A DNA stretch of 22,845 nt from NCBI GenBank assembly GCA_012520575.1, contig JAAYOB010000032.1, forward strand, positions 1 through 22,845. Reading direction: 5' to 3'. The notes below the pieces were generated by a model. It did no database searches. It had not been told where the DNA came from and saw only the letters and a list, made by a program, of their open reading frames with translations. Shown piece by piece: positions 1 to 8,447 of the stretch. Each line of letters begins with the position of its first letter. Positions within the stretch are counted from its first letter, which is position 1. Source of the DNA: Candidatus Stramentimicrobium fermentans (GTDB lineage: Bacteria; Atribacterota; Phoenicimicrobiia; Phoenicimicrobiales; Stramentimicrobiaceae). Position numbers and translations under genes: made by a program.

Positions 1-86
1 TAGATTTTCCAACCGTGATTACCGTCTGGCATAATTACCAAAAATCACAAACTGAAAAATAATCTGTAATTTTACTGTACATAATC

Positions 87-125
87 AGAGTAGTCTTCAC
101 GCTTTAGTTTGGGCTACTCTTTTTT
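87..125 (+). terminator. Intrinsic terminator of a gene left of the window
   Basis: A 9-bp stem (AGAGTAGTC at 87-95 with GGCTACTCT at 112-120, one G-T pair) closes a loop of 16 nt and is followed by a run of T at 120-125. This fits a rho-independent terminator reading rightward for a gene that ends before the window. Positions 1-86 show no recognisable gene. Confidence 0.6.
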
Positions 126-270
126 ACTTCGAATAAAATCAACTCATTAGAGAAGAATATCTTAAAGCCCCAAAAGAGTAAAACATGGAGAGAACAAAGA
201 ATAATATAATAAAACAATAAGGGAATAGTCTAACTGAAACTATTTTAAATTAGACAAATTTACTATAAAT

Positions 271-299
271 TTTCCATAAAAAGCATTATGTGGTAAAAT
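271..299 (+). promoter_or_regulatory. Candidate promoter of nifJ
   Basis: TTTCCA (271-276) and TAAAAT (294-299) are separated by 17 nt, an acceptable sigma-70-like pair, which would start transcription near 306 and give a leader of about 60 nt. The -35 box is weak (4 of 6), so this is inferred from spacing and position. The rest of 126-270 is AT-rich and shows nothing else I recognise. Confidence 0.35.
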
Positions 300-309
300 A
301 CTAAAAAAG

Positions 310-337
310 AAAATATTCTCGCTCTATAGAATATTTT
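310..337. promoter_or_regulatory. Perfect inverted repeat in the nifJ leader, candidate operator
   Basis: AAAATATTCT (310-319) and its exact complement AGAATATTTT (328-337) flank an 8-nt spacer. The repeat lies just downstream of the candidate -10 box and 30 nt before the nifJ start codon. The position suits a repressor operator or an mRNA hairpin. It does not match the Rex consensus (TTGTTAA-N6-TTAACAA), so the regulator is unknown. Confidence 0.45.
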
Positions 338-367
338 AATTTGTATTTTAAAAATAAGGAGTTTCAA

Positions 368-3300
368 ATGAAACATAAAATGATAACTATTGACGGAAAC
401 ACAGCTGCTACTCGTACTGCCTACAATCTCAGTGAAAATATCACCATTTATCCCATTACACCCTCTTCTCCCATGGGAGAGTTGGCAGATTTGTGGTCCT
501 CTCAAGGAAAGAAAAATATTTGGGGTATAGTGCCTGCCGTTGCCGAGATGCAGAGTGAAGCAGGAGCTGCCGGGGCAGTTCATGGCTCACTGCAAAGGGG
601 TGCCCTTACCACTACCTTTACTGCTTCTCAAGGGTTATTGCTAATGATTCCCAATATGTACAAGATTGCAGGTGAACTGATACCGGCTGTATTTCATGTT
701 GCTGCACGAACGGTCGCCACTCATGCCCTCTCTATCTTTGGCGACCATTCTGATGTAATGGCAGCCAGGGCGACCGGATTTGCACTAATCTCTGCTGCCT
801 CTGTTCAAGAGGCCATGGATTTTCCCCTGATAGCCCAGGCAGCATCCCTACGTTCCCGTATTCCTTTCCTGCATTACTTTGACGGCTTCCGCACCTCTCA
901 TGAACTATCTAAAGTAGCACAGTTAGAAGTGGATGAGATGAAGCAAATGATAGATGATAATCTGATCTATGAACATAGAGCGCGTGCCCTTTCCCCTGAA
1001 CGACCCTTTATCAGAGGAACGGCCCAAAACCCGGATGTCTTCTTCCAGGCCAGAGAGGGAAGTAATCCTTTTTATGAGGCATGTGCCGAAATTACGGAAC
1101 AGGTCATGGAACAATTTGGAGAGATTACCGGTAGAAAATACCAGCTCTTCCAGTATGAAGGAGATCCTAAGGCAGAACATATCATTATCCTGATGGGTTC
1201 CGGCTGCGAGACGGTGCAGGAGACGGTAGAATACCTGATGAAGAAGGGTGAAAAGGTAGGACTGATTAAAGTAAGACTGTTCAGACCGTTTTCAGTGAAG
1301 CATTTATGGCAGGCAATTCCGGAAACAGTAAATAAAATGTGCGTCTTAGACCGTACTAAAGAACCCGGTAGTGCCGGTGAACCCCTCTATATTGAGGTAC
1401 TATCTGCCATCAATGAATATATGGATGATCATAATATTAGAAGAGATATTAAAGTAGTTGGAGGTAGGTATGGATTATCATCCAAAGAGTTCACCCCGGC
1501 TATGGTCAAAGGCGTATTTGATGAGCTGAAAAAAGAGACCCCGATGAATCACTTTACCGTAGGCATAGAAGATGATGTCAGTAAAAAAAGTATTACCTAT
1601 CCTAAGGATTTTCATATAGAACCGGCTGATCGGGTCAGGGCAGTATTTTATGGCTTAGGTTCAGACGGAACAGTCAGTGCCAATCAGTCCTCTATCAAAA
1701 TCATCGGGGAGGAGACTGAGAACTATGCCCAGGGTTATTTTGTCTATGATTCAAGAAAAGCGGGTTCTTTGACCATCTCTCATCTGCGTTTTGGTAAAGA
1801 CCCCATCTGTTCTCCTTATCTTATTGAACAAGCAAACTTTGTGGGATGTCATCAATTTTCTTTCCTGGAAAGATATGATGTCTTAAAATATGCGGAAAAA
1901 AACGCCATATTTTTGTTGAACAGCCCTTATCCCGCAGAGGAGGTTTGGGAAAAAATTCCTAGAGAAGTTCAAGAACAGATTATTGCTAAAAAGCTTAAAT
2001 TCTACGTGATTAACGCCTATCAAATTGCAAAAGATACCGGTCTGGGGGTTAGGATAAATACCGTTATGCAGACAGCCTTTTTCCTATTGAGCAAAATATT
2101 ACCGGAAGAAGTAGCTATAGAAAAGATTAAAAAATTTATCCGAGATTCCTATGGTGATAAAGGAGAGGGAATACTGAAAAAGAATAATGAAGCAGTCGAT
2201 TTAGCTGTAAAATCAATAGAGGAAGTAATAGTTCCTTCTACAGCCGATAGTTTGATTCACAAGAGAGAGACTGTACCCGCCCATGCACCTAAATTTGTAC
2301 GGGAGGTAACAGCAAGAATAATAGCTCAAGAGGGTGACGATCTTCCGGTCAGCGCCTTTGAACCGGATGGAACCTTCCCTTCCGGTACTACCAGATGGGA
2401 AAAGAGGAACATTGCTCAAGAAATACCGGAATGGGACCCGTCTACCTGTATTCAATGCGGAAACTGTGCTTTAATTTGTCCACATGCGGTAATCAGGAGC
2501 AAAATATACTCACCGGAATTGCTTGATGGAGCTCCTGAAAATTTTAAGTCTATGGATACTACAATTAAAACCTTCCAAGGGCAAAAATATACCTTACAGA
2601 TATCTCCGGAGGATTGTACCGGCTGCGGTTTATGTGTAGAGATATGTCCTGCTAAGAATAAGAGCAAACCGGATAAAAAGGCTATAAACTTAGTGCCTGT
2701 AGAAAAGATAAGGGAGCAGGAAAAGGAAAATTGGGAATTCTTCCAGAATCTGCCCATTTTGGATCGTTCCTTGCTGCAACTCAATCGTATTAGAGACCTG
2801 CAATTTACTGAACCCTTATTTGAATTTTCCGGTGCCTGTGCCGGTTGCGGAGAGACACCTTATGTGAAACTATTGAGCCAGCTGTTTGGAGACAGAATGT
2901 TGATAGCTAATGCGACCGGCTGTTCTTCCATTTATGGAGGAAATCTCCCTGCCACACCATGGACCTGTAACCAGCATGGACAAGGACCTGCCTGGGCCAA
3001 TTCTCTATTTGAGGACAATGCTGAGTTTGGTTATGGCTTCCGCTTAGCTGTCGACCAGCAAAAGAAAATGGCCGTCTCTTTGCTGAACCAGCTTAAGGAT
3101 GAAATTGGAGAAGATTTGGTTGCTGAGATAATCAATTCACCACAGCAGACTGAGGAGGAGATTGCCAGACAGAGAAGTTTGGTGGAAGAATTGCGCAAAA
3201 AGATTAGAAATATTTCTAAAGACGAGGCTCGCCGCTTAGAAAGTTTGGCTGAGGCACTAATAGATAAGAGTGTCTGGATTATTGGCGGAGACGGGTGGGC

Positions 3301-3907
3301 TTACGATATCGGCTATGGAGGCTTAGACCATGTCATTGCCCAAAAACAAAATGTCAACATACTGGTTTTAGATACCGAAGTTTATTCCAATACCGGCGGA
3401 CAGATGTCCAAGGCAACTCCTTTAGGTGCTGTAGCTAAATTTGCGACAGGCGGAAAGCCAACTCCTAAAAAGGATTTAGCCCTAATGGCGGTCAATTATG
3501 GTCATGTCTATGTAAGCAGAGTGGCTTTAGGGGCAGATATAAATCATACCATAAAGGCATTTAAAGAAGCGGAGTCCTATCAAGGTCCTTCCTTAATTGT
3601 GGCTTATTGTCCCTGCATTTCACACGGTTATAATTTAATAAATGCTATCAAGCAGCACAAGGCAGCTGTAGCATCGGGATACTGGCCTTTGATGCATTTT
3701 GACCCTAGACTGAAAGCGGAAGGAGAGAACCCCTTTGTCCTGGATAGCAAAGCTCCCAGCATTCCTTTAGAGGATTATATTTATGCTGAAAACCGCTACA
3801 AAATGTTAACCTATAGCAACCCTGAAATTGCTAAAAAATATGCACAAGAGGCTCAGGAAGTGGTACTAGAACGCTTTAAAATATATCAGAAATGGGCAGA
3901 GAAATAA
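368..3907 (+). CDS. nifJ: Pyruvate:ferredoxin (flavodoxin) oxidoreductase, single-chain
   Basis: This enzyme oxidatively decarboxylates pyruvate with CoA to acetyl-CoA and CO2, passing two electrons to ferredoxin; it is a central cytoplasmic enzyme of anaerobes. The 1,179 residues match the usual length of the one-chain form. In order they show the N-terminal pyrimidine-binding domain (YPITPSSPMGE), the CoA-binding and gamma-type domains, and a two-cluster ferredoxin domain with CxxCxxC motifs at C694 (CIQCGNC) and C750 (CTGCGLC). The TPP domain follows with CAGCGETPY, GDGWAYDIG near residue 974 and SNTGGQMSKATP. Start: the ATG at 368 is preceded by AAGGAG (356-361) at 6 nt spacing; an upstream in-frame ATG at 341 has no such site. 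The gene ends with tandem TAA codons. It appears monocistronic, with an inverted repeat in its leader. Confidence 0.97.
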   Translation: MKHKMITIDGNTAATRTAYNLSENITIYPITPSSPMGELADLWSSQGKKNIWGIVPAVAEMQSEAGAAGAVHGSLQRGALTTTFTASQGLLLMIPNMYKIAGELIPAVFHVAARTVATHALSIFGDHSDVMAARATGFALISAASVQEAMDFPLIAQAASLRSRIPFLHYFDGFRTSHELSKVAQLEVDEMKQMIDDNLIYEHRARALSPERPFIRGTAQNPDVFFQAREGSNPFYEACAEITEQVMEQFGEITGRKYQLFQYEGDPKAEHIIILMGSGCETVQETVEYLMKKGEKVGLIKVRLFRPFSVKHLWQAIPETVNKMCVLDRTKEPGSAGEPLYIEVLSAINEYMDDHNIRRDIKVVGGRYGLSSKEFTPAMVKGVFDELKKETPMNHFTVGIEDDVSKKSITYPKDFHIEPADRVRAVFYGLGSDGTVSANQSSIKIIGEETENYAQGYFVYDSRKAGSLTISHLRFGKDPICSPYLIEQANFVGCHQFSFLERYDVLKYAEKNAIFLLNSPYPAEEVWEKIPREVQEQIIAKKLKFYVINAYQIAKDTGLGVRINTVMQTAFFLLSKILPEEVAIEKIKKFIRDSYGDKGEGILKKNNEAVDLAVKSIEEVIVPSTADSLIHKRETVPAHAPKFVREVTARIIAQEGDDLPVSAFEPDGTFPSGTTRWEKRNIAQEIPEWDPSTCIQCGNCALICPHAVIRSKIYSPELLDGAPENFKSMDTTIKTFQGQKYTLQISPEDCTGCGLCVEICPAKNKSKPDKKAINLVPVEKIREQEKENWEFFQNLPILDRSLLQLNRIRDLQFTEPLFEFSGACAGCGETPYVKLLSQLFGDRMLIANATGCSSIYGGNLPATPWTCNQHGQGPAWANSLFEDNAEFGYGFRLAVDQQKKMAVSLLNQLKDEIGEDLVAEIINSPQQTEEEIARQRSLVEELRKKIRNISKDEARRLESLAEALIDKSVWIIGGDGWAYDIGYGGLDHVIAQKQNVNILVLDTEVYSNTGGQMSKATPLGAVAKFATGGKPTPKKDLALMAVNYGHVYVSRVALGADINHTIKAFKEAESYQGPSLIVAYCPCISHGYNLINAIKQHKAAVASGYWPLMHFDPRLKAEGENPFVLDSKAPSIPLEDYIYAENRYKMLTYSNPEIAKKYAQEAQEVVLERFKIYQKWAEK

Positions 3908-3944
3908 TAAATCTCTATACTGATACAAAACCAAATGGCAGATC

Positions 3945-4042
3945 CCCGTCTGCAAAGGCGGGAATAAGAGTTAAATTATGGAAAAATTAGATTAGAACAG
4001 ACGTTAGTCTGTGCAAAAGAGCCACGCCCGTAGGGGCGTGGC
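3945..4042. repeat. Cluster of three short hairpins between nifJ and lgt
   Basis: Three consecutive short-loop hairpins fill most of the gap. The first is CCCGTCT/AGGCGGG (3945-3962, loop GCAA, one G-T pair). The second is ACAGAC/GTCTGT (3997-4012, loop GTTA, perfect). The third is GCCACGCCC/GGGCGTGGC (4021-4042, loop GTAG, perfect 9 bp). None is followed by a T run, so they are not classical terminators. The GC-rich third hairpin stands out in an AT-rich genome. They resemble REP-like or miniature repeat units, but copies elsewhere cannot be seen from this window. Confidence 0.55.
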
Positions 4043-4076
4043 AGTCTATGAGAAAGGCTAAGAAATACAGCATACT

Positions 4077-4928
4077 ATGGCATTTAATTGGGCACATATC
4101 CCTGAATACATTAACCCGGTGCTAGTATCTTTTGGACAATTCAAGATTTACTGGTATGGACTGATGTACCCGATCGGTTTTTTAACCGCCTTTTTTTTGG
4201 TTATTTATCGGATACGCACTGAAAAATTAATATTAGCAGAAGATATGGTCTTTGACTTTTTGCTCTGGGCTATTATCAGTTCAGTTCTTGGGGGAAGAAT
4301 TGGTCATGTAGTTTCATCTGACCTATCTTATTATTTAGCTAACCCCTGGAAGATTATCTTGCCTTTTGACTTTACGGGAGGCTGGCACTATACGGGCGTT
4401 CTGGGCATGTCCTATCATGGCGGAGTTATTGCTCTGGTATTGGCTTACATCTGGTTTTGCTATAAGAAGAAATTTAATCCCTGGCAATTTGCCGATATAG
4501 TTTTACCGGCAATCCCTGCCGGGCATACCTTCGGCAGGATTGGTAATTTTATTAACGGGGAGCTCTATGGCAGAGTAACTACTATGCCCTTGGGGATGTA
4601 TTTTCCCACAGATCCAACCCATCAACTGCGTCACCCCACCCAACTATATGAAGCATTTTTTGAGGGGATAGTCCTTTTTATAGTTTTATGGAGCCTGCGT
4701 AAACAGAGATGGTTTAATGGCTTGACCCTGAGTCTATATCTGATAGGCTATGGAATAATCCGCTTCGTTATTGAATTTATCAGGGAACCAACCGGGATTA
4801 CTAGGGCACAATTTGGATTTATGAACCTGGCTCAGGTTATGTCATTATTAATGATAGGGGCAGGCATGGCACTGATATTGATAAGAAAGAATCAACCTTA
4901 TTTACCTATTAGCAGAGAAGAGGAATGA
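4077..4928 (+). CDS. lgt: Phosphatidylglycerol--prolipoprotein diacylglyceryl transferase
   Basis: Lgt moves a diacylglyceryl group from phosphatidylglycerol to the lipobox cysteine of prolipoproteins, the first step of lipoprotein maturation in the inner membrane. The 283-residue protein has about seven hydrophobic segments. It carries the family signature GRIGNFINGELYGR at residues 153-166, the upstream HYTGVLGMSYHGG segment with its conserved histidine, and HPTQLYEA. The length is typical. The ribosome binding site before the ATG at 4077 is weak (AAAGG, about 18 nt away), yet no better in-frame start exists because the family N-terminus (YWYGLMYPIGF) follows directly. It follows a hairpin cluster and stands apart from its neighbours. 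Confidence 0.96.
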   Translation: MAFNWAHIPEYINPVLVSFGQFKIYWYGLMYPIGFLTAFFLVIYRIRTEKLILAEDMVFDFLLWAIISSVLGGRIGHVVSSDLSYYLANPWKIILPFDFTGGWHYTGVLGMSYHGGVIALVLAYIWFCYKKKFNPWQFADIVLPAIPAGHTFGRIGNFINGELYGRVTTMPLGMYFPTDPTHQLRHPTQLYEAFFEGIVLFIVLWSLRKQRWFNGLTLSLYLIGYGIIRFVIEFIREPTGITRAQFGFMNLAQVMSLLMIGAGMALILIRKNQPYLPISREEE

Positions 4929-5082
4929 GCAAAGAGTTGCTAATATTTTTAGGTATCATTGCTCCGCTCCGTAACACTATATTTAACGGTCGATTATATT
5001 TAAATATAAATAGGTAATATCAATTAACTAAGATAAAATTTATATTGAAAATAACCAATTATAAATTTTAAAGGAGGGGGTC

Positions 5083-5655
5083 ATGCTCAAAGATTTGATT
5101 AAAAAAAATCGTAGTTATCGTCGCTTCAATGAGAATAAAAAGATAAGTCAGGAAGAATTGGTGGAATTAGTGGAACTGGCTCGACTCTCACCATCCGGTT
5201 CTAATTTACAACCACTGAAGTATTACCTTTCTTATGAGGCTGATAATAATAGCCAGGTCTTTAGTACCCTTAGGTGGGCTGGTTATCTAAAAGATTGGGA
5301 TGGTCCAGAATCAGGTGAAAGACCTAGCGGGTATATTATTATGTTGGGAGATAGCAGGATAGCGCGAAAATTCGGTGTAGATCCGGGTATTGCTGCGCAG
5401 AGTATAATGTTGGGTGCTGCTGAAAAGGGCATGGGTGGTTGCATTATTGGTAACGTTGACCGTGACAGATTAAGAACTACGCTCAATATCCCCGCTCAAT
5501 ACGAAATTCTCTATGTGCTTGCTCTGGGTTATCCGGTAGAACAGGTTCAGATAGAAGAGGTAGGTCCGGAAGGAAGAATTAAGTATTGGCGTGATTCCGA
5601 ACAAGTACACCATGTACCTAAAAGAAGTATTGCCGAGCTGATAATTTCTGATTAA
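5083..5655 (+). CDS. Nitroreductase-family FMN protein
   Basis: A 190-residue protein of the nitroreductase fold, which uses bound FMN and usually NAD(P)H to reduce nitro compounds, quinones or flavins; some members act in other redox reactions. Visible family features are the N-terminal RSYRRF segment (about residues 10-15) that contacts the FMN phosphate, ARLSPSGSNLQP, and the helix GIAAQSIMLGAAEKGMGG followed by the CIIG strand. It is short, near the lower range for the family, and no partner domain is fused. The start is well set: AAGGAGGGGG at 5071-5080 lies 2-8 nt before the ATG at 5083. The substrate cannot be told from sequence. The 154-nt gap before it holds only AT-rich DNA, including a 16-nt AT palindrome at 4994-5009. 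Confidence 0.88.
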   Translation: MLKDLIKKNRSYRRFNENKKISQEELVELVELARLSPSGSNLQPLKYYLSYEADNNSQVFSTLRWAGYLKDWDGPESGERPSGYIIMLGDSRIARKFGVDPGIAAQSIMLGAAEKGMGGCIIGNVDRDRLRTTLNIPAQYEILYVLALGYPVEQVQIEEVGPEGRIKYWRDSEQVHHVPKRSIAELIISD

Positions 5656-5716
5656 ATCTATCCACAGAAGTTTAAAGGGTAGAATTATAAAGATAACAAA
5701 ATAAGGTTAGTAAACA

Positions 5717-5749
5717 TTTGGCGTTGATAAATATTTTATTAACGCCAAA
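5717..5749. promoter_or_regulatory. 33-nt near-perfect palindrome before the DUF1461 gene
   Basis: TTTGGCGTT at 5717-5725 mirrors AACGCCAAA at 5741-5749, and the pairing continues inward to a stem of 15 bp with one G-T pair around a 3-nt loop (TAT, 5732-5734). It lies 17-25 nt before the next start. Lack of a following T run argues against a plain terminator of the nitroreductase gene. A dimeric regulator site or a strong mRNA hairpin just before the ribosome binding site are the alternatives. Confidence 0.5.
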
Positions 5750-5765
5750 ATAAAATTAAAATGAG

Positions 5766-6479
5766 GTGAATATTCTGCGTACTATACCCTGGTTGGTCTT
5801 TATTATTTCCATTCCCCTATTACTGATCTCTTCTACCGTTTTCTTGGAAATGAATTATCTGCCATTTTATGAGTATGCCTATCAAAAATATCATATTAGC
5901 GAGGTTACGGAGTTTAGTGATGAACAATTGATGGGGATAACGCGCCATCTGGTGCAATTTTTTAACGATAAAATAGCCAGTCCCCAACTGATGTTAGAAA
6001 ATCAGGGTAAACCGATGTACCTCTTTCACGATTATGAAATAAGACACCTTCAGGACGTTAAAATGCTTTTTCGTTACTCCTTTTACGTGGCACTGGTTAT
6101 GCTTGTCTATGGCGTCGGATATCTGTTATTTACCAGGATGAGTGGAGGAAAAAAGAGGTGGAATTATTTTTGGAGAGGGGTGAGGAATGGTAATATCCTG
6201 ACTCTGGTATTGCTGATTAGCTTGGGCATAGCGATTATAGTCGCTTTCCACAACATTTTTATTAAGTTTCACTATCTGGTTTTTGGAGATCCTCAGAGTT
6301 CACCCTGGATGCTCAATCCCCTAACCGATTATTTAGTCATGATATATCCTCTAAGTTTCTGGCAGGATGCGATAATATTCGGAATAGGGGTGATTGCGGT
6401 AGTGGCCCTGTTGATGAGTTTTATCAGTATAATCGGAGTTAACAGGACTGCCGGCAGGGGCAGGTATTGGGTAGGTTAA
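5766..6479 (+). CDS. TIGR01906/DUF1461-family integral membrane protein
   Basis: This 237-residue protein has an N-terminal membrane helix (about residues 6-27), a polar extracytoplasmic stretch of roughly 70 residues, and three further helices near 97-118, 142-165 and 197-222. This pattern and the segment LNPLTDYLVMIYPLSFWQDA, which resembles the conserved loop before the last helix in TIGR01906/DUF1461 proteins, support the family call. The family's function is unknown. The start is uncertain: the GTG at 5766 overlaps the only Shine-Dalgarno-like run, GAGGTGA (5763-5769). That run would be ideally spaced for a CTG codon at 5775, giving a protein three residues shorter. The next gene begins 24 nt downstream, so the two are probably co-transcribed. 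Confidence 0.75.
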   Translation: MNILRTIPWLVFIISIPLLLISSTVFLEMNYLPFYEYAYQKYHISEVTEFSDEQLMGITRHLVQFFNDKIASPQLMLENQGKPMYLFHDYEIRHLQDVKMLFRYSFYVALVMLVYGVGYLLFTRMSGGKKRWNYFWRGVRNGNILTLVLLISLGIAIIVAFHNIFIKFHYLVFGDPQSSPWMLNPLTDYLVMIYPLSFWQDAIIFGIGVIAVVALLMSFISIIGVNRTAGRGRYWVG

Positions 6480-6503
6480 ATCAATGTCGGAGATAAATAC
6501 TTC

Positions 6504-6860
6504 ATGGTAACTATTTTTCTATTGCTAACTATTATTATTAATGCGCTTTTGGGAACCCTTCCCTTAATTGGTCCTATTATTTCAGGAATCCTGATGGGAA
6601 TAATAATTGGTAAAAAAGAACTGGCTATGGTGATTGGTTTTTGGGGAGCCGTAATTGGAGGGGCATTTTCCAAGATTTTTCTTTCTTTTCCTCAAGACAG
6701 ATGGCATCAAAAACTCTTAACTGCTTTTGGTGAAGAAATCGCTCATTATATGCAATTCATAATGGAAGGGAATCTCTTTTTACTGGTACTTTATTTTGGT
6801 CTAGTGGGTATATTAAGTACTTATGCCGGAGCATCATTGAAAAGCAAATTCAAAGAGTAA
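6504..6860 (+). CDS. Small glycine-rich membrane protein, function unknown
   Basis: I do not recognise this 118-residue protein with certainty. It is predicted to be almost wholly membrane-embedded. One helix covers about residues 2-18. Two glycine-rich segments follow (PLIGPIISGILMGIIIG and VIGFWGAVIGGAF), separated by the charged turn KKEL. After a polar region with FPQDRWHQK comes a last helix near residues 92-110, with a lysine-rich tail. The glycine spacing suggests tight helix packing; it recalls small DUF5518-like proteins, which is only an impression. CGGAG at 6488-6492 precedes the ATG at 6504 by 11 nt. It follows the DUF1461 gene by 24 nt and converges on murD with a 20-nt gap. Confidence 0.65.
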   Translation: MVTIFLLLTIIINALLGTLPLIGPIISGILMGIIIGKKELAMVIGFWGAVIGGAFSKIFLSFPQDRWHQKLLTAFGEEIAHYMQFIMEGNLFLLVLYFGLVGILSTYAGASLKSKFKE

Positions 6861-6880
6861 TAACCTGCTTAGAAAAGATT

Positions 6881-8290
6881 TTAACTCAATTCCTGAACTG
6901 CTTGACGGAAACAGTCGCCCCTTTCAAATTCATGGGCAAACATACCAAAACTGGCCGCAGCCGGGGAGAGTATAATTTTTGTTCCCGGTATTGCCTGCTC
7001 ATAAGCCTTCTTAACAGCTTCAGACATAGAAGAACAGAGCTCTATCTTTTTATTCAAATTTAGTCTCTGTAATTGCTGCCAAATCAACTTAGAGGCGCTA
7101 TATTCAGGATGGTGTAATATTATTAATTTGATGATATTTTTCTTTGCTTTGAGTGCATCACACAACTCATCATAATTCAGGTTTTTATCCTTACCCCCTA
7201 AAATGATGATTAAAGGTTCTTTAGGAAAAGATTGAATAGCGGCGATTGTAGCATCAGGAGTAGTGGCACAGGTATCATTGTAAAAAGTGATTCCTCTTAA
7301 AAATCTTACTTTTTCCAGACGGTTCGGCACCCCGGGGAAGGTCTCTATGCCTTTTTGAATAGCATGTAAAGGAAGTTCATAGAGAAAGAAGACGATTGAA
7401 GCAGCAAGGACATTACTGACATTATGAATTCCGGGAAGGGGAATATCGCTAATAGAACAAAACTCTGTTAGCCTGTCTCTATATTTAAATAATAGCTTGT
7501 CATCTTTTAAGTAGCTTCCCTGAATAGGTTCAGCCTTGGTGCTGAACCAAAAAACGTTTGCATTGGTCTCATCGTCAATGTTTTTAGTGATAGGACTGTC
7601 CAGATTGGTGATAAGGCAGTCAGCTTGGCTTTGGTTTTTGAAGATTAATTTTTTAGCAAGTACATAGTCGGGGAAACTGTCATAGCGGTCTAAATGGTCA
7701 GCCAAAATATTAGTCAAAACAGACACCCGGGGTTTAAAATGAATTTTTGAAAGCCCTTCTAATTGCCAACTGGAGATTTCCAGTAAAACAATAGTGTCAG
7801 GGGTGATTTTTGGTAATACCCCAAACACTGAAATACCGATATTGCCGGCATAGACTATGTTTTTTTGTGCCCGGGAAAAGGTATGATAGATTAGATTGCT
7901 GACTGTACTTTTCCCTTTTGTCCCCCCTACGGCAATAAAGTTTTGAGAAGGGCAAATTTTAAGAAATAAGGATAAGTCTGTTTCTACAGGAACATTATGT
8001 TTTTTTGCTATCTGAAGGTATTCTGAGTCGTTGGGCACGGCAGGATTCCGGATAACCATATCGATATTACTGAAGTCTTGGGCACGGTGTTCACCCAATA
8101 CATATTGAATATTGCTGAATCCTTTCAGTTTAGTCAGCGATTCGGCCAACTCTTCCTCTCTTTTCAGGTCAGTTATCAGAAGCTGAGCTCCGGACTTGGC
8201 TAAAAATCTAGCAACACCTAATCCCCCTTGGTTTAAGCCCAGTCCCATTACCGTTATCCTTTTGTCTTTTAAATCGGGTAATTTTCTCAT
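6881..8290 (-). CDS. murD: UDP-N-acetylmuramoylalanine--D-glutamate ligase
   Basis: MurD adds D-glutamate to UDP-MurNAc-L-alanine using ATP, an early cytoplasmic step of peptidoglycan synthesis. With the chosen start the protein has 469 residues, close to the usual 440-470. It shows an N-terminal Rossmann-like motif (ITVMGLG, residues 12-18), the Mur-ligase ATP loop GTKGKST at 123-129, the central NILADHLDRYDSF segment, and the C-terminal domain with NDTCATTPDATIAAI and SPAAASFGMF. The ATG at 8290 (complement) begins the conserved core. The frame stays open to a TTG at 8362, but those 24 residues look unlike MurD and neither start has a clear Shine-Dalgarno site. It stands alone, without other mur genes, and is convergent with the gene to its left. 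Confidence 0.93.
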   Translation of the reverse strand: MRKLPDLKDKRITVMGLGLNQGGLGVARFLAKSGAQLLITDLKREEELAESLTKLKGFSNIQYVLGEHRAQDFSNIDMVIRNPAVPNDSEYLQIAKKHNVPVETDLSLFLKICPSQNFIAVGGTKGKSTVSNLIYHTFSRAQKNIVYAGNIGISVFGVLPKITPDTIVLLEISSWQLEGLSKIHFKPRVSVLTNILADHLDRYDSFPDYVLAKKLIFKNQSQADCLITNLDSPITKNIDDETNANVFWFSTKAEPIQGSYLKDDKLLFKYRDRLTEFCSISDIPLPGIHNVSNVLAASIVFFLYELPLHAIQKGIETFPGVPNRLEKVRFLRGITFYNDTCATTPDATIAAIQSFPKEPLIIILGGKDKNLNYDELCDALKAKKNIIKLIILHHPEYSASKLIWQQLQRLNLNKKIELCSSMSEAVKKAYEQAIPGTKIILSPAAASFGMFAHEFERGDCFRQAVQELS

Positions 8291-8417
8291 ATTTTTTAAA
8301 AATACTTTATTGCTAATATTACCATATTTGAGTGAGCAAGAAAAAGAAAATATTCTACCCAAGAGACTATTCTCAAAAATAAAATGAACTTCAATAAGAA
8401 TTGAAATAGCAGAAATC

Positions 8418-8447
8418 TTGACAAATATTCAATTATTTTAATATAAT
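8418..8447 (+). promoter_or_regulatory. Consensus promoter of the first DUF3798 gene
   Basis: TTGACA (8418-8423) and TATAAT (8442-8447) both match the sigma-70 consensus in all six positions, with an 18-nt spacer. The predicted start near 8454 gives an unusually long leader of about 265 nt. The second paralog has a promoter of the same make-up and spacing. Confidence 0.85.

Noticed and set aside
4994-5009. 16-nt AT palindrome TTATATTTAAATATAA before the nitroreductase gene
   Set aside because: It consists only of A and T in AT-rich DNA, so chance is a sufficient explanation.
8291-8362. N-terminal extension of MurD from a TTG start
   Set aside because: The 24 added residues do not resemble MurD, and the ATG at 8290 starts right at the conserved core.
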